Of a DNA stretch of 61,490 bases, positions 23,129 through 31,346 are shown in pieces (the stretch's first letter is position 1; every line of letters starts with the position of its first letter). The stretch covers positions 1 through 61,490 of the forward strand of contig NZ_FQYN01000013.1 of the NCBI RefSeq assembly GCF_900141805.1, written 5' to 3'. Below the pieces are notes generated by a model. It searched no databases. It had not been told where the DNA came from and saw only the letters and a list, made by a program, of their open reading frames with translations. Both the position numbers and the translations under genes were made by a program. Origin of the DNA: Hymenobacter daecheongensis DSM 21074 (GTDB taxonomy: Bacteria; Bacteroidota; Bacteroidia; Cytophagales; Hymenobacteraceae).

Positions 23129-23223
23129 GTCATGCTGAGCGCAGTCGAAGCATCTCGCGTGCTGACGTTGAGTTACTAATCCTGTGTCAGCACGCGAGAT
23201 GCTTCGACTGCGCTCAGCATGAC
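23129..23223. repeat. Perfect 38-bp palindrome, GTCATGCTGAGC class (mrdA-rodA gap)
   Basis: Arms 23129-23166 and 23186-23223 are identical inverted copies at all 38 positions, beginning GTCATGCTGAGCGCAGTCGA. The 19-base loop contains GTTGAGTTACTAAT. The loop and arm base share the motif TGACGTTG...AGT[T/A]ACTAAT with the loop of the palindrome at 43169-43263. Confidence 0.93.
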
Positions 23224-23242
23224 GTTCTGTTAATCAATTAGA

Positions 23243-25081
23243 TCAGTGCCGCACAATAAACCGCTCGGTGCCGGGGCCGATTAGCCAGTTTTCCCAGCGC
23301 GGATTGTTGACTTTGCCGCGCAGGTATTTTTCCATCAGCAGGGCGGCCATGGGGGCGGCGGAGCTGCCGCCGAAGCCGGCGTTTTCGATGAACACGGCAA
23401 TGGCGATTTTGGGGTCGTCGGCGGGGGCGAAGGCGGCGAAGGTGGCGTGGTCGTCGCCGTGAGGGTTCTGCACGGTGCCGGTTTTGCCGGCCACGGCAAT
23501 GCCGTAGCGGGCCAGGCTGGCATTGCTGCCGGTAGCGCCCCGGCCGCCGTCCACCACCGCGCACATGCCCGGAATCAGGGCTTCGAAGTGCTGCTGATCG
23601 ACGGTGGTGATGTGACGCTGGGTGTATTCGGGCAATGGCCCGCCCTGCCCGATGCCGCGCACGAAATGGGGCGTGTAATAGTAGCCGCGGTTGGCAATGG
23701 TGGCCATCACATTGGCCATCTGCAGGCCCGTAATGCCGATTTCGCCCTGCCCGATGCTGAGCGAGTACACGGTTTTGAAATTCCAGTGGTGGTAGCCGCG
23801 CAGCTTATCGTAGAACTCTGGCGAGGGAATCAGACCCTTTTTCTCGCTGGCCATATCTACGCCCAGCTTGTTGCCCAGACCAAACGACATCACCTGCCGC
23901 CGCCACTCGGCCAGGCCCAGGCGGGCATCCTCAAACTTATTGGTGGAGCGCCCGCGCAGCACGCTGGCCCGCATCACCTGGTAGAAATACGGATTGCAGC
24001 TGTTCTTGATGGCGATGCTCAGGTTGCGCGGCGGCTCGTGGCGGTGGGTGCAGCGCACCAGCTTCCAGTTGCAGTCGAAGCCGGTTTCGGGCGTCACCAC
24101 GCCCATCTGCAGGGCCACCAGCTCATTCACCAGCTTAAACACCGAGCCCGGCGGGTAGGTGGCCATCAGCGGGCGGTTGAACAGGGGCCGCTCGGGGTTG
24201 TTGAGCAGCTCCATGTAGCGGTTGCCCATTCCCTTGCCGCTCAGAATGGAGGGGTCGTAGAGCGGAGCCGATACCAGGGCCAGAATCTCGCCGGTTTTAG
24301 GGTCGAGGGCCACGATGGAGCCGCGCTTGCCGGCCATCAGCAGCTCGCCGTATTTCTGCAGCTCAATGTCGATGCTGGTGTGCAGGTCCTGGCCGGCCAC
24401 CGAAAGCGTATCAAACTCGCCGTTGCGGAACGCGCCCTTCTCGATGCCGCGCACGTTCACCATGCGGTACTGCACGCCGCGGCGGCCCATCAGCTTCTGC
24501 TCATAATACGACTCCAGGCCCGTGATGCCCAGGTTGTCGCCGGGCTGGTACTTGGCGTATTTGGGCTTTTCCAGAAAGGCCGGCGTGATGGCACCCACGT
24601 AGCCCAGGGCGTGGGCCATGTTTTCGGTGCGGTACGAGCGGGCCATGCGGGCCTTGATGCTGAAGCCGGGAAAGTCGATCAGGTTGTCCTGAATGGCGGC
24701 CAGTTCGGGCGTGCTCAGGTTTTGCACCAGCGGCGAGGCCTTCACGCGGGAGTAGGCGCGGGCCGTTTTCAGGGCCGTGCGCAGCTCCTCCAGCGGCAGC
24801 TGCAGCAGCTGGCAGAAGCGGGCCGAGTCGAGCTGCTTCACCTCGCGCGGCACCACCATCAGGTCATACACGGGCGTATTCTGCACCAAGATCTGGCCGT
24901 TGCGGTCGTAGATCAGGCCGCGGTAGGGCACCTGCACCAGCCGCTGCAGCGTGTTGCGGTCGGCGGCCAGCTTGTAGCTGCCGTCGAGCACCTGGATGTA
25001 GAAAAGACGAACCCCAAATACCAGCGCCACCACCAGGAAGATGGCGTGTACCACGTATTTGCGGTCTTCGAGGTATTGCAA
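23243..25081 (-). CDS. mrdA: Penicillin-binding protein 2 (peptidoglycan D,D-transpeptidase)
   Basis: Cross-links side-wall peptidoglycan during elongation, with RodA. The 612 residues comprise one N-terminal membrane anchor (about 11-30), a pedestal/dimerisation domain, and the transpeptidase domain. The catalytic triad of motifs is intact: SVFK with Ser313, SCN at 361-363 and KTG at 533-535. Translation seems to begin at TTG 25079-25081 (QYLEDRKYV), as no ATG lies at the family start. A TATCTTTG box lies 51 bases upstream, so the gene may also have its own promoter. Confidence 0.96.
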   Translation of the reverse strand: MQYLEDRKYVVHAIFLVVALVFGVRLFYIQVLDGSYKLAADRNTLQRLVQVPYRGLIYDRNGQILVQNTPVYDLMVVPREVKQLDSARFCQLLQLPLEELRTALKTARAYSRVKASPLVQNLSTPELAAIQDNLIDFPGFSIKARMARSYRTENMAHALGYVGAITPAFLEKPKYAKYQPGDNLGITGLESYYEQKLMGRRGVQYRMVNVRGIEKGAFRNGEFDTLSVAGQDLHTSIDIELQKYGELLMAGKRGSIVALDPKTGEILALVSAPLYDPSILSGKGMGNRYMELLNNPERPLFNRPLMATYPPGSVFKLVNELVALQMGVVTPETGFDCNWKLVRCTHRHEPPRNLSIAIKNSCNPYFYQVMRASVLRGRSTNKFEDARLGLAEWRRQVMSFGLGNKLGVDMASEKKGLIPSPEFYDKLRGYHHWNFKTVYSLSIGQGEIGITGLQMANVMATIANRGYYYTPHFVRGIGQGGPLPEYTQRHITTVDQQHFEALIPGMCAVVDGGRGATGSNASLARYGIAVAGKTGTVQNPHGDDHATFAAFAPADDPKIAIAVFIENAGFGGSSAAPMAALLMEKYLRGKVNNPRWENWLIGPGTERFIVRH

Positions 25082-25131
25082 AGCAAGAAGAAACTGAGGA
25101 TGAACACCCTACGGCCCACCGGCCGGATTTG

Positions 25132-25139
25132 CAAAGATA
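25132..25139 (-). promoter_or_regulatory. Putative internal -7 box for mrdA (TATCTTTG)
   Basis: TATCTTTGC on the minus strand, 51 bases before the mrdA start and just after the GTGAGATG word hairpin. It is identical to the box upstream of aspS and ccmB. No -33 TTTG at the right spacing. Confidence 0.4.
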
Positions 25140-25149
25140 AGTGGTAGGT

Positions 25150-25268
25150 AGTGAGATAGTGAAATGGTGAGATGGTGAGTTTGATGTTCGGCCTGCGCAA
25201 GTGGCGCATTTGGCGCAATCTGAACATCAAACTCACCATCTCACTATTTCACTACCTCACTATCTCAC
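25150..25268. repeat. Inverted array of GTGAGATG octamers (mreD-mrdA gap)
   Basis: The left arm 25150-25189 has words GTGAGATA, GTGAAATG, GTGAGATG and GTGAGTTT. The right arm 25222-25268 is the complement with one extra word, and it covers the mreD stop codon (25265-25267). The loop itself repeats GCGCAAGTG, GCGCATTTG, GCGCAATCT. Confidence 0.9.
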
Positions 25269-25789
25269 CGCTTCCGCCGCGAGGGGAAAAACAGGAGCTG
25301 GATAATGAGCAGCGTGATACCCGTGAACAGGGTGCTGACCAGGATTTTGGCCAGCGTGAGGCCGAAGGTGCGGAAGCTGCCCAGTTCCAGCAGAAAGAAT
25401 GCCGCGTGGTGCAGCACCACCAGCAGGCCCAGATACACCACAAACCACTGCCCGCCCATCTGGTGAATATTCACCGAATCGGCCGCGTCGTAGCCGTCGC
25501 GGGGGGTGAGCAGGCGCAGCACCCAGGGCCGCAGAAACGCCAGCAGCACCGCCGCCGCCGCGTGCACGCCGCCCGTGTCATAAAACAGATCCATGCTGAA
25601 GCCCAGCACGAAGCCCAGCAGCAGCTGCACCACAATGGGCGTGGTGATGGGTAAATACAGCAGAAACCCCAAGTAGAAGAAGCACCAGCCCACATCAAAC
25701 AGCACCAGCTTGCTGATAATCAGCGTGTGCACGGCCACGTAGGCCGCCAGCCGCAACAGCTGAATCAGAACTACGCCCAGCTCTCTCAT
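25265..25789 (-). CDS. mreD: Rod shape-determining protein MreD
   Basis: Integral membrane part of the elongasome linking MreBC to RodA/PBP2. The 174 residues form about five hydrophobic helices, with the family feature FVLGFSMDLFYDTGGVHAAA in the middle. ATG 25787-25789 overlaps the mreC stop by four bases (ATGA), so translation is coupled. The last codons lie inside a word-repeat arm, so the C-terminus (FFPSRRKR) is partly shaped by repeat sequence. Confidence 0.9.
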   Translation of the reverse strand: MRELGVVLIQLLRLAAYVAVHTLIISKLVLFDVGWCFFYLGFLLYLPITTPIVVQLLLGFVLGFSMDLFYDTGGVHAAAAVLLAFLRPWVLRLLTPRDGYDAADSVNIHQMGGQWFVVYLGLLVVLHHAAFFLLELGSFRTFGLTLAKILVSTLFTGITLLIIQLLFFPSRRKR

Positions 25790-26715
25790 GGCCGCACCTG
25801 CTCCCCTTCCGGCTTCAGGCCCGCCTTTACTTCCAGGGTGTCGCGCTCCATTTTGGGCCGGCTCTTGATGACGTACACGTAGGTCAGCTTGGTAAAATCG
25901 ACGGCCAGCCGCACGCGCACTGTCCAGAAATTCTTGTCCTGCTCCTTCACAAACGAATCGATGATGCCGATGCGCACCCCTTCGGGGAAAATGGCGTTGT
26001 AGCCGGACGTCACCACCGTGTCGCCGAGCACGAGCTTGTTCTGGCGCGGAATGTAGTCGAGCAATACGTGGGTGGCATCTTCGCCGGGCCACTTGATGCT
26101 GCCGAACGTGCCGTCGCGCAGAATCTTGGCCGAAATCGAGGTTTTGGAGTGCAGCACGGAAGTCACGGTGGCGTAATGCTCGCTGGTCACCTTCACCCGG
26201 CCCACCACGCCGGCGGCGGCCAGCACGCCCATGCCAGTCTGCACGCCATCAAGGCTGCCCACGTTGAGCGTTAGGTAGTTATCCACATTTCGGAGCGAAT
26301 TGTTGATAACCCGGGCCGGAATCAGTGGATAATCCGGGTCGCGGGCCGGTAGCTGCCGCAGCCCGAGCAGCAACGAGTCGGGCCGGCCCGACTGCCGCAG
26401 ACGGGCCTGGGTAGCGCTGTCGGGGCTGACGGGCAGCACCGCGGCCACCCGGCCGGCCGTATCGGCAGGGTAGAGCTGCTGGCGCAAGGCCGCGTTTTCG
26501 GCCACCAGCCCCTGGTTTATCTGCACCAGCCGGAAGTAGTCGTAGATGCGCGTGCGCAGGTCGAGCACCTGCCCCACGTAGGCATTGGAGGAGTTGAAAA
26601 ACGCCGCCCCGTGGTAGTTACTGTTGCGAATCAGAAGCGTCAGACTCAGCACTTCCAGCAGCCCGAATACCAGCACACCCCGGTAGCGGAAAAGGAAAGC
26701 GAAGAGGTTACGCAT
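25786..26715 (-). CDS. mreC: Rod shape-determining protein MreC
   Basis: Periplasmic scaffold of the elongation complex. The 309 residues start MRNLFAFLFRYRGVLVFGLL (short cytoplasmic tail and one membrane helix), continue with a coiled coil (about 55-100), and end in the two-barrel MreC domain (NVGSLDGVQTGMGVLAAAGV, GDTVVTSGYNAIFPEGVRIG). Length and order match the family. It is overlapped by mreD and separated from mreB by an AATTAAA word hairpin. Confidence 0.93.
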   Translation of the reverse strand: MRNLFAFLFRYRGVLVFGLLEVLSLTLLIRNSNYHGAAFFNSSNAYVGQVLDLRTRIYDYFRLVQINQGLVAENAALRQQLYPADTAGRVAAVLPVSPDSATQARLRQSGRPDSLLLGLRQLPARDPDYPLIPARVINNSLRNVDNYLTLNVGSLDGVQTGMGVLAAAGVVGRVKVTSEHYATVTSVLHSKTSISAKILRDGTFGSIKWPGEDATHVLLDYIPRQNKLVLGDTVVTSGYNAIFPEGVRIGIIDSFVKEQDKNFWTVRVRLAVDFTKLTYVYVIKSRPKMERDTLEVKAGLKPEGEQVRP

Positions 26716-26716
26716 G

Positions 26717-26843
26717 CTTCAATTAAAAATGAAGAATTAAAAATTAAGAATTGATACTCCTTCTATCCTCCGGTTCATTAGCCTCAAAGCCAATCGGCGT
26801 AAGCAAGAGCAATTTTTAATTCTTCATTCTCAATTTTTAATTG
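26717..26843. repeat. Inverted array of AATTAAA/AATGAAG heptamers (mreB-mreC gap)
   Basis: The left arm 26717-26754 reads AATTAAA, AATGAAG, AATTAAA, AATTAAG, AATTG. The right arm 26810-26843 is the complement. The array occupies the gap from two bases before the mreC start codon to four bases after the mreB stop. The loop is a 55-base non-repeated sequence. Confidence 0.9.
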
Positions 26844-26847
26844 CTGA

Positions 26848-27873
26848 CTACGTCAGCAAAACGCCTTTGAAAGCGGCCAGGTCGCTGATGGCTTTGCCGG
26901 TGCCGCGCACTACGGCCCGCAGCGGGTCATCGGCAATGTGGATGGGCAGCTTGGTTTTGGCGGCCAGGCGCTTGTCGAGGCCGCGCAGCAAAGCGCCGCC
27001 GCCGGTGAGGTGAATGCCGTTTTCGTAAATATCGGCCGACAGCTCGGGCGGGCTGATTTCCAGCGCCTTGAGCACGGCTTCCTCGATTTTGGCCACCGAC
27101 TTGTCCAGGGCAATGGCAATTTCGGACGACGTGACCTTGATAACTTTCGGAATGCCGGTCATCAGGTCGCGGCCGCGCACCTCGAAGTCGGGCGGCGTAT
27201 TTTCCAGCTCCGTGAGGGCCGCGCCCACTTCAATCTTGATGCGCTCAGCGCTCCGCTCCCCAATCAGCAGGTTGTGCTGCCGACGCATGTAGTCGAGAAT
27301 ATCCTGGTTGAACACGTCGCCGGCCGTCTTGATGGACTGGTCGCAGACGATACCCGACAGGGCAATAACCGCAATTTCGGTGGTGCCGCCCCCGATGTCG
27401 ATAATCATCGAGCCCACGGGCTGCTCCACGTCGATGCCGATGCCAATGGCGGCAGCCATGGGTTCCTGAATCATCCAGACTTCCTTAGCTCCGGCGTGCT
27501 CGGCACTGTCGCGCACGGCCCGTTTTTCTACCTCCGTGATACCCGACGGAATGCAGATAACCATGCGGTGCGAGGGCTGAAACAGACGACGACGCGTATC
27601 GATCATCTTAATCATGCCCTTGATCATTTCCTCGGCGGCGTGGAAGTCGGCAATAACACCGTCTTTGAGCGGCCGAATGGTTTTTATGTTGTCGTGGGTC
27701 TTCTCGTGCATTTGCTGCGCTTGCCGGCCCACGGCAATTACTTTGTTCGTTGTGCGGTCTTTGGCAATGATGCTCGGCTCGTCCACCACGATGATGCCGT
27801 TGTGGATAATGAGCGTATTGGCCGTCCCCAGGTCAATGGCGATGTCGCTGGTAAGGAAGTTGAAGAAACCCAT
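26848..27873 (-). CDS. mreB: Rod shape-determining protein MreB (bacterial actin)
   Basis: Cytoplasmic actin-like filament protein that orients side-wall synthesis. The 341 residues begin MGFFNFLTSDIAIDLGTANT with the phosphate-1 loop DLGTANT. The phosphate-2 loop is in GSMIIDIGGGTTEIAVIALS, and the adenosine region is in HLTGGGALLRGLDKRL. The membrane-binding amphipathic N-terminus is present. It is the first gene of the shape operon. A TACTTTTG element 56 bases upstream fits a -7 box. Confidence 0.98.
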   Translation of the reverse strand: MGFFNFLTSDIAIDLGTANTLIIHNGIIVVDEPSIIAKDRTTNKVIAVGRQAQQMHEKTHDNIKTIRPLKDGVIADFHAAEEMIKGMIKMIDTRRRLFQPSHRMVICIPSGITEVEKRAVRDSAEHAGAKEVWMIQEPMAAAIGIGIDVEQPVGSMIIDIGGGTTEIAVIALSGIVCDQSIKTAGDVFNQDILDYMRRQHNLLIGERSAERIKIEVGAALTELENTPPDFEVRGRDLMTGIPKVIKVTSSEIAIALDKSVAKIEEAVLKALEISPPELSADIYENGIHLTGGGALLRGLDKRLAAKTKLPIHIADDPLRAVVRGTGKAISDLAAFKGVLLT

Positions 27874-27928
27874 TGAGTAGCGGCAGGTTAGGAGAGAATG
27901 CGCGGGTTGAGTCCGTGCAAAGTGGGCG

Positions 27929-27936
27929 CAAAAGTA
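27929..27936 (-). promoter_or_regulatory. Putative -7 box for the mre operon (TACTTTTG)
   Basis: TACTTTTG on the minus strand, 56 bases before mreB, fits TAnnTTTG. No clear -33 TTTG is seen at 19-21 bases. Confidence 0.4.
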
Positions 27937-28042
27937 CGCAAGTTTCGCCGAAGCGCAGCCGGTAGAATACGGGCCGAAGCGCTGTCCTTACGAGCGAAGC
28001 AAAGCAGCCCGTCCGCTGAAATGCGCGAAACTCCTTTTACCC

Positions 28043-28077
28043 GAAAGCCCTGACGTGGGGCATACGTCAGGGCTTTC
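28043..28077. terminator. Hairpin terminator downstream of the small membrane protein
   Basis: A 13-bp perfect stem, GAAAGCCCTGACG with CGTCAGGGCTTTC, and a 9-base loop lie 32 bases past the stop of the 78-residue gene. The T run is short, so efficiency is uncertain. Confidence 0.6.
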
Positions 28078-28108
28078 TACGGCAGCAAGGGCAGCGGCAG
28101 CGGCCGAT

Positions 28109-28345
28109 TTATGACTTGCGCTGGGAGTTGGCCAGCTTAGCCTCCAGCTCCCGGTTGCGGGCCTGCAGCTGCCGCGTGCGCCTGAAAGTGAGGAGCTGGC
28201 CCACGCTGCCCAGCAAAAAACCGCCGATCAGCAGCGTGAAGCCGGTAGCAGCGCTGCTCAGATGCCCGATCCGGACAACTGCGCCGGCAATGACCAGCAG
28301 CGCCCCCACAGTATACAGAAGCGTTTCAAATCGGATGGGTTTCAT
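28109..28345 (-). CDS. Small two-helix membrane protein (GldL-like hairpin)
   Basis: A 78-residue protein, MKPIRFETLLYTVGALLVIAG. Two hydrophobic helices (about 8-26 and 33-52) with a short turn RIGHLSSAATG are followed by a charged, coiled-coil-prone tail (TRQLQARNRELEAKLANSQ). The helix-RIGHL-helix pattern resembles the membrane hairpin at the N-terminus of gliding protein GldL, but the length is much shorter, so function is not assigned. Monocistronic between mreB and purH. Confidence 0.6.
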   Translation of the reverse strand: MKPIRFETLLYTVGALLVIAGAVVRIGHLSSAATGFTLLIGGFLLGSVGQLLTFRRTRQLQARNRELEAKLANSQRKS

Positions 28346-28428
28346 AGCAGGCAGCAGCTTGGGGTAAGAACAGTGGTTTGAACAGACAAGATACTTTATC
28401 CATTCAACTCACGCTTTGGCCCCAGATT

Positions 28429-29946
28429 TTAGTGTTTGAAGTGGCGCACGCCGGTCATCACCATGGCCATGCCCAGCTCGTCGCAGGCCGCTACGCTGTC
28501 GGCATCTTTGATGGAGCCACCGGGCTGCACCACGGCCCGGATGCCGGCCGCGCCGGCAATTTCCACGCAGTCGGGGAAGGGAAAAAAGGCGTCGGAGGCC
28601 ATCACGGCGCCGTGCAGGTCGAAGCCGAAGGCGCGGGCCTTCTCAATGGCCTGGCGCAGGGCATCTACCCGCGAGGTCTGGCCCACGCCGGAGGCCAGCA
28701 GCTGGCCGGCCCGCGCCAGCACAATGGTGTTACTCTTGGTGTGCTTGCAGATTTTGGCCGCAAACACCAGCGCCTCGGTTTCCTGGTCCGTCGGCGCCGA
28801 TTTGGTCACGACCTTAAAGTCGACAGCAGTTTCGGTCCGGCGGTCGAAGTCCTGCTCGATAGTACCGTTGAGCAGGGTCTTGATTTGCTTTTTAGGAAAT
28901 TCGACGGGCTTCTGACGCAGTAGAATCCGGTTTTTCTTGCTTTGCAGCAGCGGCAGCGCGGCTGGCTCAAACTCGGGCGCGATGAGCACCTCGAAAAACA
29001 GCTTGTTCAGCTCCTGGGCCGTGGCCTCATCTACCGGCCGGTTCACGATAATCACGCCCCCGAAGGCCGAAACCGGGTCGCAGGCCAGCGCGTGGGCGTA
29101 AGCTTCGGCCAGCGTAGCGGCCTGGGCCACGCCGCAGGCGTTGGTGTGCTTGAGAATAGCGCAGGCGGGCTCACCGTCCTGAAATTCCTGCATCAGCAGC
29201 ACGGCCGCGTCCACGTCCACGAGGTTGTTGTAGCTGAGCTGCTTGCCGTGGAGCTGGTCAAACAGCGCGTTCAAATCGCCGTGGAAGGTGCCGGCCTGAT
29301 GGGGGTTTTCGCCGTAGCGCAATGGGAATTCTGAATTCTGAATTTTGAATTCTGAATTGCTATTGTTCAGGTAGTTGAAAATGGCCATGTCGTATTTTGA
29401 GGTGACCTCGAAGGCGGCGGCGGCGTAGCGGCGGCGGTCTTCCAGGTCGGTAGCGCCATTCTTTTCGCGCAGCAGCTCGGTTACGGCCGCGTACTGGTCG
29501 CGGCTGCTGACCACCAGCACGTCGCGGTAGTTTTTGGCGGCGGCCCGCAGCAGCGAAATCCCGCCAATGTCGATTTTCTCGATAATGTCTTCCTCAGCCG
29601 CCTCGGAGGCTACGGTTTCCTCGAAAGGGTATAGATCCACAATCACCAGGTCGATGGGCGGAATGTCGTGCTGGGCGGCTTCGGCCAGGTCGCCGGCCTC
29701 GTGGCGGCGGTGCAGAATACCGCCGAACACTTTGGGGTGCAGCGTTTTGACCCGCCCGCCGAACACGGCCGGAAAGCCCGTCAGGCTTTCTACGGCCGTA
29801 ACTTCGGCCCCCTGCTGCTCCAGAAACTGCTGGGTGCCGCCCGTGGAATAGAGCTTCACGCCATGCTCCTGCAGCAGCGCCACCAGCGGCTCCAAACGGT
29901 CTTTGTAATAGACGGAAACGAGGGCGGAGCGGATGGGCTGCGACAT
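28429..29946 (-). CDS. purH: Bifunctional AICAR transformylase/IMP cyclohydrolase
   Basis: Catalyses the last two steps of IMP synthesis. The 505 residues carry the N-terminal cyclohydrolase domain (MSQPIRSALVSVYYKDRLEP, GGRVKTLHPKVFGG) and the AICAR transformylase domain starting at LRYGENPHQAG, with LKHTNACG and the closing RHFKH. Between the domains, about 13 residues (NSNSEFKIQNSEF) are encoded by a five-heptamer array of the intergenic repeat family, inserted in frame in a tolerant linker. The ATG at 29944-29946 is chosen; longer upstream frames lack homology. Confidence 0.96.
   Translation of the reverse strand: MSQPIRSALVSVYYKDRLEPLVALLQEHGVKLYSTGGTQQFLEQQGAEVTAVESLTGFPAVFGGRVKTLHPKVFGGILHRRHEAGDLAEAAQHDIPPIDLVIVDLYPFEETVASEAAEEDIIEKIDIGGISLLRAAAKNYRDVLVVSSRDQYAAVTELLREKNGATDLEDRRRYAAAAFEVTSKYDMAIFNYLNNSNSEFKIQNSEFPLRYGENPHQAGTFHGDLNALFDQLHGKQLSYNNLVDVDAAVLLMQEFQDGEPACAILKHTNACGVAQAATLAEAYAHALACDPVSAFGGVIIVNRPVDEATAQELNKLFFEVLIAPEFEPAALPLLQSKKNRILLRQKPVEFPKKQIKTLLNGTIEQDFDRRTETAVDFKVVTKSAPTDQETEALVFAAKICKHTKSNTIVLARAGQLLASGVGQTSRVDALRQAIEKARAFGFDLHGAVMASDAFFPFPDCVEIAGAAGIRAVVQPGGSIKDADSVAACDELGMAMVMTGVRHFKH
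29326..29360. repeat. GAATTCT heptamer array inside purH
   Basis: Five tandem heptamers, GAATTCT, GAATTCT, GAATTTT, GAATTCT, GAATTGC, lie within the purH coding sequence. They are read on the minus strand as part of NSNSEFKIQNSEF. It is a single arm without an inverted partner. Confidence 0.92.
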
Positions 29947-30146
29947 GGCACGAAGGGGTTGGGCTGAACGATTTGGACGCACGAAGGTAGGCACCCCGCC
30001 GCCGCGCCCGCAACCCCTCACGTTACCGAATTGTTATGCTGCTACCATCGCTGCAGCTCCGCCGTACGTAAGAGACTCCTCGCGCCTGACGGTTTTTATT
30101 CCAAAAGAGCTGGCAGCCAAGTTTCCGTTTTTTTCCTGCTTCGCTC

Positions 30147-31346
30147 ATGTCGCTGCTCACCTATTCTGCCCCCGGCTCCGCGCCCGAAACGCCGGCCACG
30201 CCTTCTGATTCTACGTACCCTCGCCCCTCGCCGACTCCCGAAGCCGCGGCGGCGGCGCTGGCCGGCCGCCTGGCCGCCGCCGCGGCCCAAACCGACCAGG
30301 AAGGCGGCTTTCCCACGGCTGAGTTTGGGTGGCTGCGCGAGGCCGGCCTGTTCACGGCCCCGCTGGCCGCAGTGCTGGGCGGCGCCGACCTGATGGCGCC
30401 AGCCCACACTCTGACCATGCTGCGCACCTTGCGGCACATCGGGCGGGGCAATCTGGCCGTGGGGCGGGTGTATGAAGGCCACCTGAATGCCCTGCAGCTG
30501 GCCCAGCGCTACGGCCAGCCGGCGCAGGTGCGGCGCTGGGCGCAGGCGGCGCGGGCCGGGCATCTGTTCGGCGTCTGGAATACGCAGGCGCACGATGGCG
30601 TGCATCTGGAGCCGCTGCCCAACGGGCGCTTTCGGCTGCGGGGCAGCAAAACCTTCGGCTCCGGAGCCGGCCACCTCACCCGCCCACTCATCACCGGGAC
30701 GTTGCCCGAAGGCGGCTGGCAAATGTTCATTCTGCCTACCGACGAGCAGCCCGCCACCCTGGATGCCTCGTTCTGGAAGCCGCTGGGCATGCGGGCCACC
30801 GCCAGCTTCCGCGTAGACCTGACAGGCGCGGAAATTGGACCCGACGATCTGCTGGGCCAGCCCGGCGACTACTACCAGCAGCCCGCGTTCAGCGGCGGAG
30901 CCATTCGCTTCGCGGCCGTGCAGCTGGGCGGGGCCGAGGCCGTGTTCGACGAAACCCGCCGCTTTCTGCGCGAGCTGAACCGCCTCGACGACCCCTACCA
31001 AAAAATGCGCCTGGGCGAAATGGCTATGCTGGTGGAAAGCGGCAACCTCTGGCTGCGCGGGGCCGCCGAGCACGCCGCGCGCCCCACTGCCACCACCGAT
31101 GCTGAGGCCACCGTGGCCTACGCCAACCTGGTACGCACGGCCATTGAGGAAATCTGCCTGCGGGTGCTGCCGCTGGCCGAGCGGTGCGTGGGGGCCCGCG
31201 GCCTGCTGCGCCCCGAGCCCTTCGAGCGCCTGCACCGCGACCTGACCCACTACCTGCGCCAGCCCGCCCCCGATGCCGCCATCGCCGATGCCGGCCGTTT
31301 CGTATTGCAACAACCTACCCCTGCCTATGCTCTCTGGAATGCCTGA
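30147..31346 (+). CDS. Acyl-CoA dehydrogenase-like flavoprotein
   Basis: A 399-residue protein with the acyl-CoA dehydrogenase fold. It has a helical N-domain (GGFPTAEFGWLREAGLFTAP), a middle beta-domain (HLFGVWNTQAHDGVHLEPLP and RLRGSKTFGSGAGHLTRPLI) and a C-terminal four-helix domain. A Pro-rich 35-residue leader precedes it. The usual catalytic Glu region is not obvious, so it may be a hydroxylase or desaturase-like member using reduced flavin. It overlaps the PIG-L gene by eight bases, which points to a shared pathway. Confidence 0.85.
   Translation: MSLLTYSAPGSAPETPATPSDSTYPRPSPTPEAAAAALAGRLAAAAAQTDQEGGFPTAEFGWLREAGLFTAPLAAVLGGADLMAPAHTLTMLRTLRHIGRGNLAVGRVYEGHLNALQLAQRYGQPAQVRRWAQAARAGHLFGVWNTQAHDGVHLEPLPNGRFRLRGSKTFGSGAGHLTRPLITGTLPEGGWQMFILPTDEQPATLDASFWKPLGMRATASFRVDLTGAEIGPDDLLGQPGDYYQQPAFSGGAIRFAAVQLGGAEAVFDETRRFLRELNRLDDPYQKMRLGEMAMLVESGNLWLRGAAEHAARPTATTDAEATVAYANLVRTAIEEICLRVLPLAERCVGARGLLRPEPFERLHRDLTHYLRQPAPDAAIADAGRFVLQQPTPAYALWNA

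Noticed and set aside
23447..25147. 566-residue open frame antisense to mrdA
   Set aside because: PBP2 on the other strand has all catalytic motifs; the antisense product has no recognisable domain and a composition typical of shadow frames.
27937..28040. Small RNA gene between mreB and the small membrane protein
   Set aside because: The spacer has imperfect GC-rich pairing but no promoter-terminator pair of its own beyond the hairpin assigned to the 28109 gene.
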